Source: a virus
Virus record (IMG/VR): IMGVR_UViG_3300006805_000175
Coordinates: 1 to 22,771 of that record
DNA length: 22,771 nt
Direction: 5' to 3' (one strand)
This document shows, piece after piece, positions 16,027-21,514 of the stretch. The first letter of the stretch is position 1. Every line of letters begins with the position of its first letter. Below the pieces are notes generated by a model, which did no database searches, was not told where the DNA came from, and was given only the letters and a program-made list of their open reading frames with translations. Made by a program: the position numbers and the translations under genes.

Positions 16027-17830
16027 TTGTATTTCTCTTTACTGGCTTATGAATATTTTCTTTAGCGTATTCAGTATTCAGAGAGTTGTAATCTGTTAGA
16101 TACAGAGCAATCGCTTTCGCCATCACTGTGTCATCGAACATACCCTCTTGTGCGTTTGTAAAACCTTGGTCATCGACCACATAGGTCATACATTCACGGA
16201 TGAATACTACATCCAAGTCAATTATATCATTATCTCGTATGGCTGTCGCCAAGTTGTTTATGATTTTCGGTTTTGTTTTACGATTTGTCTGCCAACCCAT
16301 GAGTGAAGTGCGCTCTTGGAACTGGTGTTCTTCAGAGTTTTTACGCATAAATAAGTTTCGATAGAATTTATTTCGCAGACTTTGGACTGTCGTAAGTCCA
16401 TGGTTATTTACTTCAACACCAACTAGCGCTGTGTTGTAGAAAGTGCCAATGGCATAGACAACCGCACCAAGTAAATCAGGCTCGATGTGACCACGCCATC
16501 TTGCTACAGTTTTCAGGTCAGATTGCCGTGTAACATCTATCACAGAGTAGTCATTTTCCTTTTTGGCGGACTCATTGTTCAATTTACCCTCTGAAACGTC
16601 CACACCAATGACATATTTCTCAGTTTTTTCAGGCAAATCCCATATTTTGAGTGGTGATGGGTCTTGGTCTTGAAATGTTCGAGCCACTTCATTGAATATA
16701 TACTTTTCAACAGCCGTTGGGTCTGGATTAGCGACAACCTGTCCAAACATAGGCGATGGTGCTTTTTGAGCAATTTGCTCCATGCGTACCAGCTTATCAA
16801 TCTCAAATCGTGGGCGACCTGATGATAGAAACGCTTCCATGTCGTCTTTCGGATATTCCTGATAAAACTTCTTTGGCTCAGAGCGAAACTCCTTACGCTT
16901 TTCCCTACGCCACAGTATTTTACGGTCCCAGCTAGCTTTATCGTAGTTTTTTTCCTCAAAAATACGGAGTAAATCGAGTTCTTCGTCATCATAGATACCG
17001 TTGCAAGTACCCTCTATTTCGTACTCATTATGCTCATGCCAAGCGAAGAATAATGGTCGAAATGCAGATTCACCCTTTTTAGCAAACTGCCACTCATCAT
17101 AAAAGAATCCACCGACACCGTTAGCGGTACTCTCCAAGAAAGCAAAGGTAAATGGAGCAAGCGGAACAGCCTGAATTGCTGATGAAACAACGTCAGCTTT
17201 AGCCTCCCAGAACGCTACCTCAGAACCGTGGAAAAAGTGAATAGTGGCAGAGCGCCCTTTGCCCTCTTTTGCTACCAATGTCTTGATTTCACTACCAAGA
17301 CCAGGAGAACGCTTACCTTGCGCCTTATATTCCTCCTTGATTTGGTCATCAACATCAAAAACCAGCCCTTTGACGTTATTGTATTTTCGCCGTGGCTGGA
17401 ATGTTGGATGGCAATTATCAAAGTAGCGCTTAAACATCTGATAAAGGTTAGCTGAGGCATCGGTTTCGTGAGCGATAATCACTGTTTTTATATTGCGGTG
17501 GGTCGTTGTCCACCAAAAAGCAAGTGCCTCAATGACCGTTGAAAGCCCCATCTGCCGTGCTTTCAGAATTATATAGCGAACAGGGCGACCATTGGCAATA
17601 TCATTCATCACCTCTTCAACAAGCAGTTTTTGCGCCCAGTTGAGGACAAACGGCACAATTTCTCCAGAGATTTTGTCCTGAATCATCAGGTTGCGCTCAC
17701 AGTAGATGTAGAAATCTTCGGCAATAACCTTAATAGCAGCTTTCAACTGCTCTTCTTGGCTCAAATTGTGGTAGTCGGGTATTCGGCTTCTTACCAAAGC
17801 TCTTGTTTCTTCTCGGAGTTCTTGCGCCAT
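15893..17830 (-). CDS. terL: Terminase large subunit
   Basis: The product has 645 residues and acts as the packaging motor ATPase plus nuclease. The ATPase domain has a deviant Walker A, ARQMGLST (91-98), a coupling or adenine region around IIAHETDASANLYQMFKRYFD, and a Walker B ending FAFLESTANG (acidic E233). The C-terminal RNase H-like nuclease begins VIGVDVSEG (407-415, catalytic D411), continues DYSVIDV (D427), and ends with FDDTVMAKAIAL. The gene overlaps the small upstream gene by 40 bp at the start and the portal gene by 134 bp at the end; AAGGCA stands near the ATG. The last 45 residues, encoded in the portal overlap, are basic and Ser/Thr/Asn-rich and probably disordered. Confidence 0.93.
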   Translation of the reverse strand: MAQELREETRALVRSRIPDYHNLSQEEQLKAAIKVIAEDFYIYCERNLMIQDKISGEIVPFVLNWAQKLLVEEVMNDIANGRPVRYIILKARQMGLSTVIEALAFWWTTTHRNIKTVIIAHETDASANLYQMFKRYFDNCHPTFQPRRKYNNVKGLVFDVDDQIKEEYKAQGKRSPGLGSEIKTLVAKEGKGRSATIHFFHGSEVAFWEAKADVVSSAIQAVPLAPFTFAFLESTANGVGGFFYDEWQFAKKGESAFRPLFFAWHEHNEYEIEGTCNGIYDDEELDLLRIFEEKNYDKASWDRKILWRREKRKEFRSEPKKFYQEYPKDDMEAFLSSGRPRFEIDKLVRMEQIAQKAPSPMFGQVVANPDPTAVEKYIFNEVARTFQDQDPSPLKIWDLPEKTEKYVIGVDVSEGKLNNESAKKENDYSVIDVTRQSDLKTVARWRGHIEPDLLGAVVYAIGTFYNTALVGVEVNNHGLTTVQSLRNKFYRNLFMRKNSEEHQFQERTSLMGWQTNRKTKPKIINNLATAIRDNDIIDLDVVFIRECMTYVVDDQGFTNAQEGMFDDTVMAKAIALYLTDYNSLNTEYAKENIHKPVKRNTNATRSTSSNNPSDFSDITIGKTRNTRHSEVIARRRAARKVHRRG

Positions 17831-18093
17831 GTGCCTTGCCTTTTCTGTGTTAGCTCATTTTGGGGGTATCGCTCATTGAATTTATCAACGACATCTTCAA
17901 CTTTCCTACCTGTATTATACTTCTTTGGGTCATAATCTTTTAGTATCGCCCATGCCATGATGTCGGGTGCTAAATCGACTGCTATCTGTACAAACTTGGA
18001 AAAATTATCTATTTGTGCCGCCACTTTTAGCTGTGGCTCTGGCAAATAGATGTGAGTTCGCTTGGATTTTTTACGATATTTTAGCTTTGGCAT
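17791..18093 (-). CDS. Small ribbon-helix-helix-like protein, possible terminase small subunit
   Basis: The product has 100 residues with a very basic N-terminus. The segment RTHIYLPEPQLKVAAQIDNFSKFVQIAVD (about 12-40) reads like a ribbon-helix-helix DNA-binding motif: a short strand, a helix, a turn, then an F-x-x-F-x-x-x-A helix. The rest (LAPDIMAWAILKDYDPKKYNTGRKVEDVVDKFNERYPQ) is helical. It starts 2 bp after the RecA-like stop without a Shine-Dalgarno, suggesting translational coupling, and overlaps terL by 40 bp. Genes immediately upstream of terL usually encode the small terminase, but another small gene at 20128-19769 also fits that role, so the assignment is open: small terminase, or a DNA-binding regulator. 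Confidence 0.68.
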   Translation of the reverse strand: MPKLKYRKKSKRTHIYLPEPQLKVAAQIDNFSKFVQIAVDLAPDIMAWAILKDYDPKKYNTGRKVEDVVDKFNERYPQNELTQKRQGTWRKNSEKKQELW

Positions 18094-18095
18094 AG

Positions 18096-19070
18096 TTAAA
18101 ACGCTGGAGTATCAGATACTTCCTCTTGTGGGACTGGTTCTGGGTAAAATAGCTTGATTTTTGTCTTGCGGTGAGGCTGGGAAACCTTACTTTTTGCCAC
18201 TGTAACCTCTATTTCATGCCCTAAATACAGCCCATTTTTAGCATCTTTGGGAAATCGCCACGATGGAATCGTTTTGAGCGCCAAAATAAGTGAGGCAGCG
18301 TATGGAACACCCATTCCGCCTGGTGTGTACTTCATCGGCACATAACTCCCAATCACTTCACGCTCCTGGTTGATTATGACAAGTGCAGTGTCAGTATTTT
18401 TCAAAATCATTGGCACAACACGCATTAGCTTGTTCACAACCAAAGCCTTTTGACCGATGTTTCGGTCAGTGCTTTTGCCGTCCTGCTCGGTGCGGAACGT
18501 CATGCTCGCCAAAGAATCAACAACAATCATGTCATATTTGCCCGACTGAGCGGCTTTCAGCACCACCTCATAGACATCTTCGATAAAGGCAGAATCATTG
18601 TACAAAGTGAAATTATCAGCATCTACTTCCAAATCAGCCAGCAATTCTGGGTTCAGACTTGCTTCGCTATCGACATAAAATACTTTTACATTATGCAAAC
18701 CAGCTAGCATATTAAGCGCAAGCGTTGTTTTACCGACTGCATACGGTCCCTGAATTTGTGTTACACGACCACGAGGTATTTTCTGAAACACATCTAGCTC
18801 TTTTATACCAGTAGTAAGCCACTCAACTTCAGCTAGCCCCATCTTCTTGAACGCAGCCAAGTTTTTCTCACGGTCGTAAGGCTTTTTTTCAGATACTTCA
18901 CGCTTTGGAGCATCCTTAGTTATTTTAGCGACCTTCTCATCAATAATCTCCCCAGTTTTTTCATCAATATTATTTTTACGAGCATACTGTAATCTACATT
19001 TTGGTGAACAGAATTTTGCTGTTGCTCTTTTTGGCTGAAACTCAACCCCATCGTTCAAACATTTTGCCAT
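18096..19070 (-). CDS. RecA-like ATPase with N-terminal zinc-finger-like motif
   Basis: The product has 324 residues. Residues 1-30 hold C4, D7, C21 and C25 in a CLND...FCSPKC arrangement, like small phage zinc fingers, but the second cysteine is replaced by Asp. Residues 30-75 are a charged linker. The RecA core has Walker A GPYAVGKT (108-115), DSEAS with E136 at the position of the catalytic glutamate, Walker B YDMIVVDS (179-186), IINQ, and a GGMGVPYAASLILAL stretch comparable to RecA's L2/DNA-contact region. It likely handles single-stranded DNA during recombination or replication. A short leader with AAGGAG precedes the ATG and the gene is read with the packaging genes. It is shorter than bacterial RecA (about 350) and lacks an evident C-terminal RecA domain; RadA-like or annealing roles are alternatives. 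Confidence 0.83.
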   Translation of the reverse strand: MAKCLNDGVEFQPKRATAKFCSPKCRLQYARKNNIDEKTGEIIDEKVAKITKDAPKREVSEKKPYDREKNLAAFKKMGLAEVEWLTTGIKELDVFQKIPRGRVTQIQGPYAVGKTTLALNMLAGLHNVKVFYVDSEASLNPELLADLEVDADNFTLYNDSAFIEDVYEVVLKAAQSGKYDMIVVDSLASMTFRTEQDGKSTDRNIGQKALVVNKLMRVVPMILKNTDTALVIINQEREVIGSYVPMKYTPGGMGVPYAASLILALKTIPSWRFPKDAKNGLYLGHEIEVTVAKSKVSQPHRKTKIKLFYPEPVPQEEVSDTPAF

Positions 19071-19096
19071 TTTTTGATGCTCCTTAGCGTTTCATA

Positions 19097-19102
19097 ATTA
19101 TA
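19097..19102 (-). promoter_or_regulatory. Leftward -10 element before the RecA-like gene
   Basis: TATAAT on the minus strand at 19102-19097 lies 26 nt before the ATG at 19070, predicting a leader of about 20 nt that includes AAGGAG. No good -35 is present; the expected position is occupied by ACGCTAA repeats, so a repeat-binding protein might activate or block this promoter. Confidence 0.45.
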
Positions 19103-19145
19103 CTCTTAGCGTATCATTTTAGCGTTTCAAATTCAATAGCGTTTC

Positions 19146-19597
19146 GTAGTAGGGGTACACGTTTTTTATTTCAGTCAGTATTGGGAAATCTTATTGCACG
19201 TTCAGCGGCTTACAGCGGAGGCAATACTAGCGCTCATACCCCTAAAGCCTATTATAAGCGACTGCGACTCATCCGAGGAGCAGGAGCGCACCAAAGGAAG
19301 AAAGATTGAATACAGAGCCTGTAGTAAGGTCACAGAGGGTAAAAAATACTGGGTAGAAAAAATATGGGAGGAGAAATTTTTAGTGGGTCGCAGTCGTAGC
19401 GAGATAGGGATAGTACCGTAATAATACTCACTCATAGCCTGCGACACACCACCCTTTGGGGACTACCCCCCACCCCTACCCCCCTATAACTACCTCATTA
19501 TATCATTATAAAATCTTTTTATTATTTATCAAGTAATAATGATGATGTATGTATACATGGTATGGGTACATGGCCCACCAAGAGAAGAGGGTGCCTG
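19146..19597. other. Non-coding core with inverted repeats, C-tract and AT-rich segment
   Basis: No convincing gene is seen in the non-coding interval 19071-19768. The core between the two repeat clusters holds an 8-bp inverted pair TAGGGGTA/TACCCCTA (19150-19157 and 19237-19244), with a nested ATTGC/GCAAT. Next is a 10-bp perfect pair CGACTGCGAC/GTCGCAGTCG (19259-19268 and 19387-19396) enclosing purine-rich sequence. Three C tracts follow (19466-19471, 19473-19476, 19479-19484), so the minus strand could form a G-quadruplex. Then comes an AT-rich block (about 19496-19545) with ATTATT/AATAAT and the palindrome ATGTATACAT (19549-19558). Such a mix suits an origin, a packaging site or a structured RNA; none can be chosen from sequence alone. 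Confidence 0.6.
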
Positions 19598-19768
19598 ATA
19601 CGCTACGCTATATGTAGTGTGTACTGTTACGCTAATTATCTTGTTACGCTAACAACAGAGGTGGATAGTGTCGCACAATATACATTTTCAGACATTACCG
19701 TTTCATATTGTTACGCTAACATATAGCATTTGATACGCTAACGGCCGCCACAGAGGCTCACAAGCGGT

Positions 19769-20128
19769 TTAATCAAGCACCGCCTCTATATTGATGTTCA
19801 AGTGCTTTCCCTCTTGTCGTTGTACCGCTTTACCCCTAATGTGGTCAATTACAAAATGTGCGTTTTTGGTTGCTACTCTTTCATCAACACTATTCACCAT
19901 CTTCCCCACCCTCTGCACTGCATCAACTCCAATCTGTTGTAGGCTATTTTCAATGTAATCTAAAGCATTCTCATTTTCTGCTTTTTTCTTAATTCTCCAT
20001 GCTCTATCCCCAGGTTTCAATATCGTGGGATTTATGGCCCTTTGTGCAGCGCTACCATTACCCAGAGTTGCCTCTAGTGCTTTGTGTTCGGCTATTTCTT
20101 TTGGTGTGATTTTTCTATATGCTCTCAT
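19769..20128 (-). CDS. Small DNA-binding-type protein, candidate terminase small subunit
   Basis: The product has 119 residues and is helical and basic. The N-terminus (MRAYRKITPKEIAEHKALEATLGNGSAAQRAINPTILKPGDRAWRIKKKAE) could fold as a helix-turn-helix region. The C-terminal half, ENALDYIENSLQQIGVDAVQRVGKMVNSVDERVATKNAHFVIDHIRGKAVQRQEG, resembles the end of many small terminases and related helix-turn-helix proteins, where an A-x-x-I-x-D-x-x-x-GKP/A-x-Q motif is followed by a beta ending (LNINIEAVL). It is the first gene of the leftward block. The 698 bp after it hold repeats that a small terminase could recognise. No Shine-Dalgarno precedes the ATG; a TAAAAT lies 6 nt upstream. A repressor is the main alternative. 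Confidence 0.62.
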   Translation of the reverse strand: MRAYRKITPKEIAEHKALEATLGNGSAAQRAINPTILKPGDRAWRIKKKAENENALDYIENSLQQIGVDAVQRVGKMVNSVDERVATKNAHFVIDHIRGKAVQRQEGKHLNINIEAVLD

Positions 20129-20134
20129 GCTTGC

Positions 20135-20140
20135 ATTTTA
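20135..20140 (-). promoter_or_regulatory. -10-like hexamer immediately before the small terminase-like gene
   Basis: TGA-TAAAAT on the minus strand (hexamer 20140-20135) has an extended -10 form and lies 6 nt before the ATG at 20128. No -35 match and no Shine-Dalgarno are seen, which would fit a leaderless mRNA. Confidence 0.3.
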
Positions 20141-20264
20141 TCACAAAATAGGGCTTGCGGGGCGTTGTGCCGTTTTGGCGGCTTGTATTCTTTTTGGTGC
20201 TGCAAATTGTAAAGGTGCTTTTTTGTGTTTGTATTGCTATATTTTGCGCTTTTCTTATACTATA

Positions 20265-20294
20265 ATTATAGCACTTTCACCCCTGTTATTACAA
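20265..20294 (-). promoter_or_regulatory. Leftward promoter for the packaging block
   Basis: On the minus strand, TTGTAA (20294-20289) is spaced 18 nt from TATAAT (20270-20265), predicting a start near 20258 and transcription into the gene starting at 20128. The -10 sits in the 12-bp perfect palindrome CTATAATTATAG (20260-20271), so the same core could also fire rightward (TATAAT at 20261-20266). Confidence 0.45.
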
Positions 20295-20307
20295 GCATTT
20301 TATAGAG

Positions 20308-20316
20308 TTATACACA
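20308..20316 (+). promoter_or_regulatory. DnaA-box match
   Basis: TTATACACA matches the bacterial DnaA box TTATNCACA exactly. It lies between the leftward and rightward promoters, so host DnaA could influence replication or early transcription. A single box can occur by chance. Confidence 0.4.
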
Positions 20317-20331
20317 GGCTTTTTTGCATTT

Positions 20332-20376
20332 TATGGGCTTATAGTGTTGACATATGGGCTTATGGTGTGCTATACT
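20332..20376 (+). promoter_or_regulatory. Strong rightward early promoter with overlapping direct repeat
   Basis: TTGACA (20347-20352) and TATACT (20371-20376) are separated by 18 nt, a near-ideal sigma70 promoter predicting a start near 20383. TATGGGCTTATAGTGT (20332-20347) and TATGGGCTTATGGTGT (20353-20368) form a direct repeat with one mismatch and a 21-bp period, two helical turns. They sit upstream of the -35 and in the spacer, so a protein binding both copies would cover the polymerase site. This is the likely control point of the early genes. Confidence 0.75.
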
Positions 20377-20382
20377 TTAGAC

Positions 20383-20500
20383 AGTGAGATAAGCAAATAA
20401 GGGCAAGCTCACTATATAGATGAACATTTACAGTCTGCAACACTACCGCCGATGAAAGGCTAATCATCAATAAACAATATAGCTCTAGGTACTGTTGCAG
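20383..20500 (+). ncRNA. Structured 5' leader of the early transcript
   Basis: From the predicted start, AGTGAG (20383-20388) can pair with CTCACT (20408-20413), a stem at the extreme 5' end. A second domain closes with CTGCAACA/TGTTGCAG (20435-20442 and 20493-20500), a C-C mismatch, then TACC/GGTA (20444-20447 and 20488-20491). It encloses a hairpin GATGA/TCATC (20451-20455 and 20464-20468). A possible 11-codon peptide MNIYSLQHYRR starts at 20420 and stops inside this hairpin, without a good ribosome site. The leader is about 170 nt long. It may be a regulatory or stabilising RNA; no known riboswitch class was recognised. Confidence 0.5.
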
Positions 20501-20551
20501 CTGGTCCATCAATCGACAAAACATAAAAACAATAAAAAGGAAAATATAGCA

Positions 20552-20680
20552 ATGTATAAATTGAAAGTAGGAAAAAACAAGTATAAATTAATCAGTAAGG
20601 ACACCGCCAAAGTAAAAGCGTTCAATAGTTTGACTGTTGCGCTTGCACTATATGGCATATACTCAATCATCATCAAATAG
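20552..20680 (+). CDS. Small single-pass membrane protein, first early gene
   Basis: The product has 42 residues. I place the start at the ATG at 20552 (MYKLKVGKNKYKLISKD), preceded by AAAAAGGAAAA; an upstream in-frame start at 20495 would lie inside the structured leader and has no ribosome site. The first 22 residues carry many lysines. Residues 24-41 (FNSLTVALALYGIYSIII) are hydrophobic and long enough for one membrane helix, so the positively charged N-terminus would face the cytoplasm. It is the first gene behind the strong rightward promoter, a usual place for small host-takeover or superinfection-exclusion proteins, but no function can be assigned. Confidence 0.6.
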   Translation: MYKLKVGKNKYKLISKDTAKVKAFNSLTVALALYGIYSIIIK

Positions 20681-20699
20681 AAAACTACAGAGGTAAAAC

Positions 20700-20768
20700 A
20701 TGAATTTCGAGATGACACCGGGAACTACACCTGTTGACAACATAATCAAGCAATTACTCAACAACTAA
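20700..20768 (+). CDS. 22-residue early peptide
   Basis: The short frame MNFEMTPGTTPVDNIIKQLLNN ends in TAA. It begins 19 bp after the preceding stop and has a good ribosome-binding site: ACAGAGGT followed five bases later by ATG, resembling the GGAGGT in front of the HNH gene further right. It has no recognisable domain; the end (VDNIIKQLLNN) could form a small amphipathic helix. The site and the absence of another gene in this stretch are the reasons for listing it. It could equally be a leader peptide or a remnant. Confidence 0.4.
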   Translation: MNFEMTPGTTPVDNIIKQLLNN

Positions 20769-20842
20769 TAACTTGCTTCTGCTATGACCCTAGCTATAAC
20801 GGTGTGGGTGTTCATAGGCAAAAGCTGAAAGGTTACACAACA

Positions 20843-21169
20843 ATGGAAACTACAGAAAACACGTTCAAAAAATATCTTTTGGACAATCACGAAAAAGATG
20901 AATTGAAAGATTTAGCAAATTATGGTGCTACTGGTGGGTTTGGTGGAATGATTTACTACTACCAGACAGAGGCGCTATATAATGAACACGCTGAAAGCCT
21001 ATGGCTTACACTTGAAGAAATAGCCGATATGTATGGAGAAAAACCGCTTGAAGTTTTGGCAAAAGCTTTTGATATTACCAATGAAACCACGTTCAAAAAC
21101 TCTATAGTATGGCTTTGTGCTGAATATCTAGCGCAGCAAATTGTAAACGATGAAGACGATGAGGCATAA
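20843..21169 (+). CDS. Early protein of unknown function, small acidic phage family
   Basis: The product has 108 residues, starting at the ATG at 20843 (METTENTFKKYLLDN) with GAAAGG nine bases upstream; in-frame codons upstream of it lie in a hairpin and have no ribosome site. It is acidic and helical. The segment LANYGATGGFGGMIYYYQTEALYNEHAESLWLTLEEIADMYG (about 24-65) has a recognisable signature, a YG-x-x-GG-x-x-G turn followed by IYYYxT-x-x-LYxxH and a Trp helix, that I associate with small proteins of phages and plasmids annotated only as domains of unknown function. The ending is DEDDEA. Located in the early operon, it may be an accessory of replication or a host-interaction protein; no enzyme motif is visible. 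Confidence 0.7.
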   Translation: METTENTFKKYLLDNHEKDELKDLANYGATGGFGGMIYYYQTEALYNEHAESLWLTLEEIADMYGEKPLEVLAKAFDITNETTFKNSIVWLCAEYLAQQIVNDEDDEA

Positions 21170-21170
21170 A

Positions 21171-21281
21171 ATGATAACGCTTACATTAAAAGAAAATGCA
21201 CTCACAGAAGACATTCAAGACCGCACACACACAGAATTTTTATGTAATCAAGCTGGCTATTGCTGGCTGGAGGTAAAGTAA
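21171..21281 (+). CDS. 36-residue early protein
   Basis: The short frame starts at the ATG one base after the previous stop, with GATGAGG six bases upstream, and ends at TAA, which overlaps the next ATG by one base (TAATG). The product begins MITLTLKENALTEDIQDR and ends with a Cys/Trp-containing segment, FLCNQAGYCWLEVK. Tight packing, a good ribosome site and the overlapping stop/start support a real gene. No family was recognised. Confidence 0.55.
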   Translation: MITLTLKENALTEDIQDRTHTEFLCNQAGYCWLEVK

Positions 21282-21514
21282 TGGAAACTCAAACATTTTT
21301 GAACATTGTTTACGACATCATTGCACAAAATCCAGTTGCTGGCGCTTATGGGATGATGGGGCAAGAGCATGACATCATGACAGACTTAGTGGACCATGTT
21401 GACACAGAAAAAAACACAATTGTTTTCATCAACCAAAAAACAGGTAAAGAGTTTGAACTAAGATTAGTTGAAACTTACGCCCCATCAAGCAAGGTTGCAA
21501 GAGGGGGGCTGTAA
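21281..21514 (+). CDS. Small early protein of unknown function
   Basis: The product has 77 residues, starting METQTFLNIVYDIIAQNPV. The ATG at 21281 overlaps the stop of the 36-residue gene and has TGGAGG upstream within it; an earlier in-frame start at 21260 has no such site. It opens with a helix (FLNIVYDIIAQ), then MMGQEHDIMTDLVDHVDTEKNTIVFINQKTGKEFELRLVETY, a helix-strand-turn-strand layout with a beta hairpin around NTIVFINQKTGKEFELRLV. Its stop overlaps the next start (TAATG), so the three genes are likely translated as a coupled set. Function unknown; small phage proteins of this length next to HNH and helicase genes are often DNA-metabolism accessories. Confidence 0.68.
   Translation: METQTFLNIVYDIIAQNPVAGAYGMMGQEHDIMTDLVDHVDTEKNTIVFINQKTGKEFELRLVETYAPSSKVARGGL

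Larger units (their letters stand above)
19084..19742. repeat. Two opposed clusters of a short ACGCTA repeat
   Basis: Ten ACGCTA cores lie in this 659-bp stretch. The left cluster is in minus orientation: GAAACGCTAA (19084-19093 and 19119-19128), ATACGCTAA (19106-19114) and GAAACGCTAT (19136-19145). The right cluster is in plus orientation: ATACGCTA and TACGCTA overlapping at 19598-19610, GTTACGCTAA at 19626 and 19643, GTTACGCTAAC at 19710, and GATACGCTAAC at 19732. A degenerate inverted copy (TTACCGTTTC) lies at 19695. Seven copies match ACGCTAA exactly; by simple counting, fewer than one would be expected in this length. Isolated copies elsewhere in the window fit chance. They could be binding sites of the adjacent small terminase-like protein, origin iterons or operators. 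Confidence 0.8.
20129..20551. other. Divergent control region without genes
   Basis: This 423-bp interval separates the leftward and rightward blocks. It holds, left to right: a TAAAAT close to the leftward gene start, a GC-containing stretch with the small hairpin GCCG/CGGC (about 20169-20183), the palindromic -10 core, the DnaA-box match, the early promoter with its direct repeat, and the structured leader. Open frames crossing it are interrupted or lack ribosome sites, so I see no gene in it. Confidence 0.7.

Noticed and set aside
19194-19421. 75-codon plus-strand frame in the non-coding core (starts TTG)
   Set aside because: No ribosome site, an unusual start, and overlap with two inverted-repeat arms; the amino acid sequence was not recognised. 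It remains a weak possibility.
19202-19447. 81-codon minus-strand frame in the same region
   Set aside because: No ribosome site and a Ser/Leu-rich composition typical of antisense frames.
19071-19768. CRISPR array
   Set aside because: The repeats are about 10 bp, irregularly spaced and in two orientations, with no cas genes nearby.
20025-20387. 120-codon hydrophobic plus-strand frame
   Set aside because: It crosses the start of the leftward gene and the divergent promoters, so the hydrophobic composition is more likely a by-product of T-rich control sequence.
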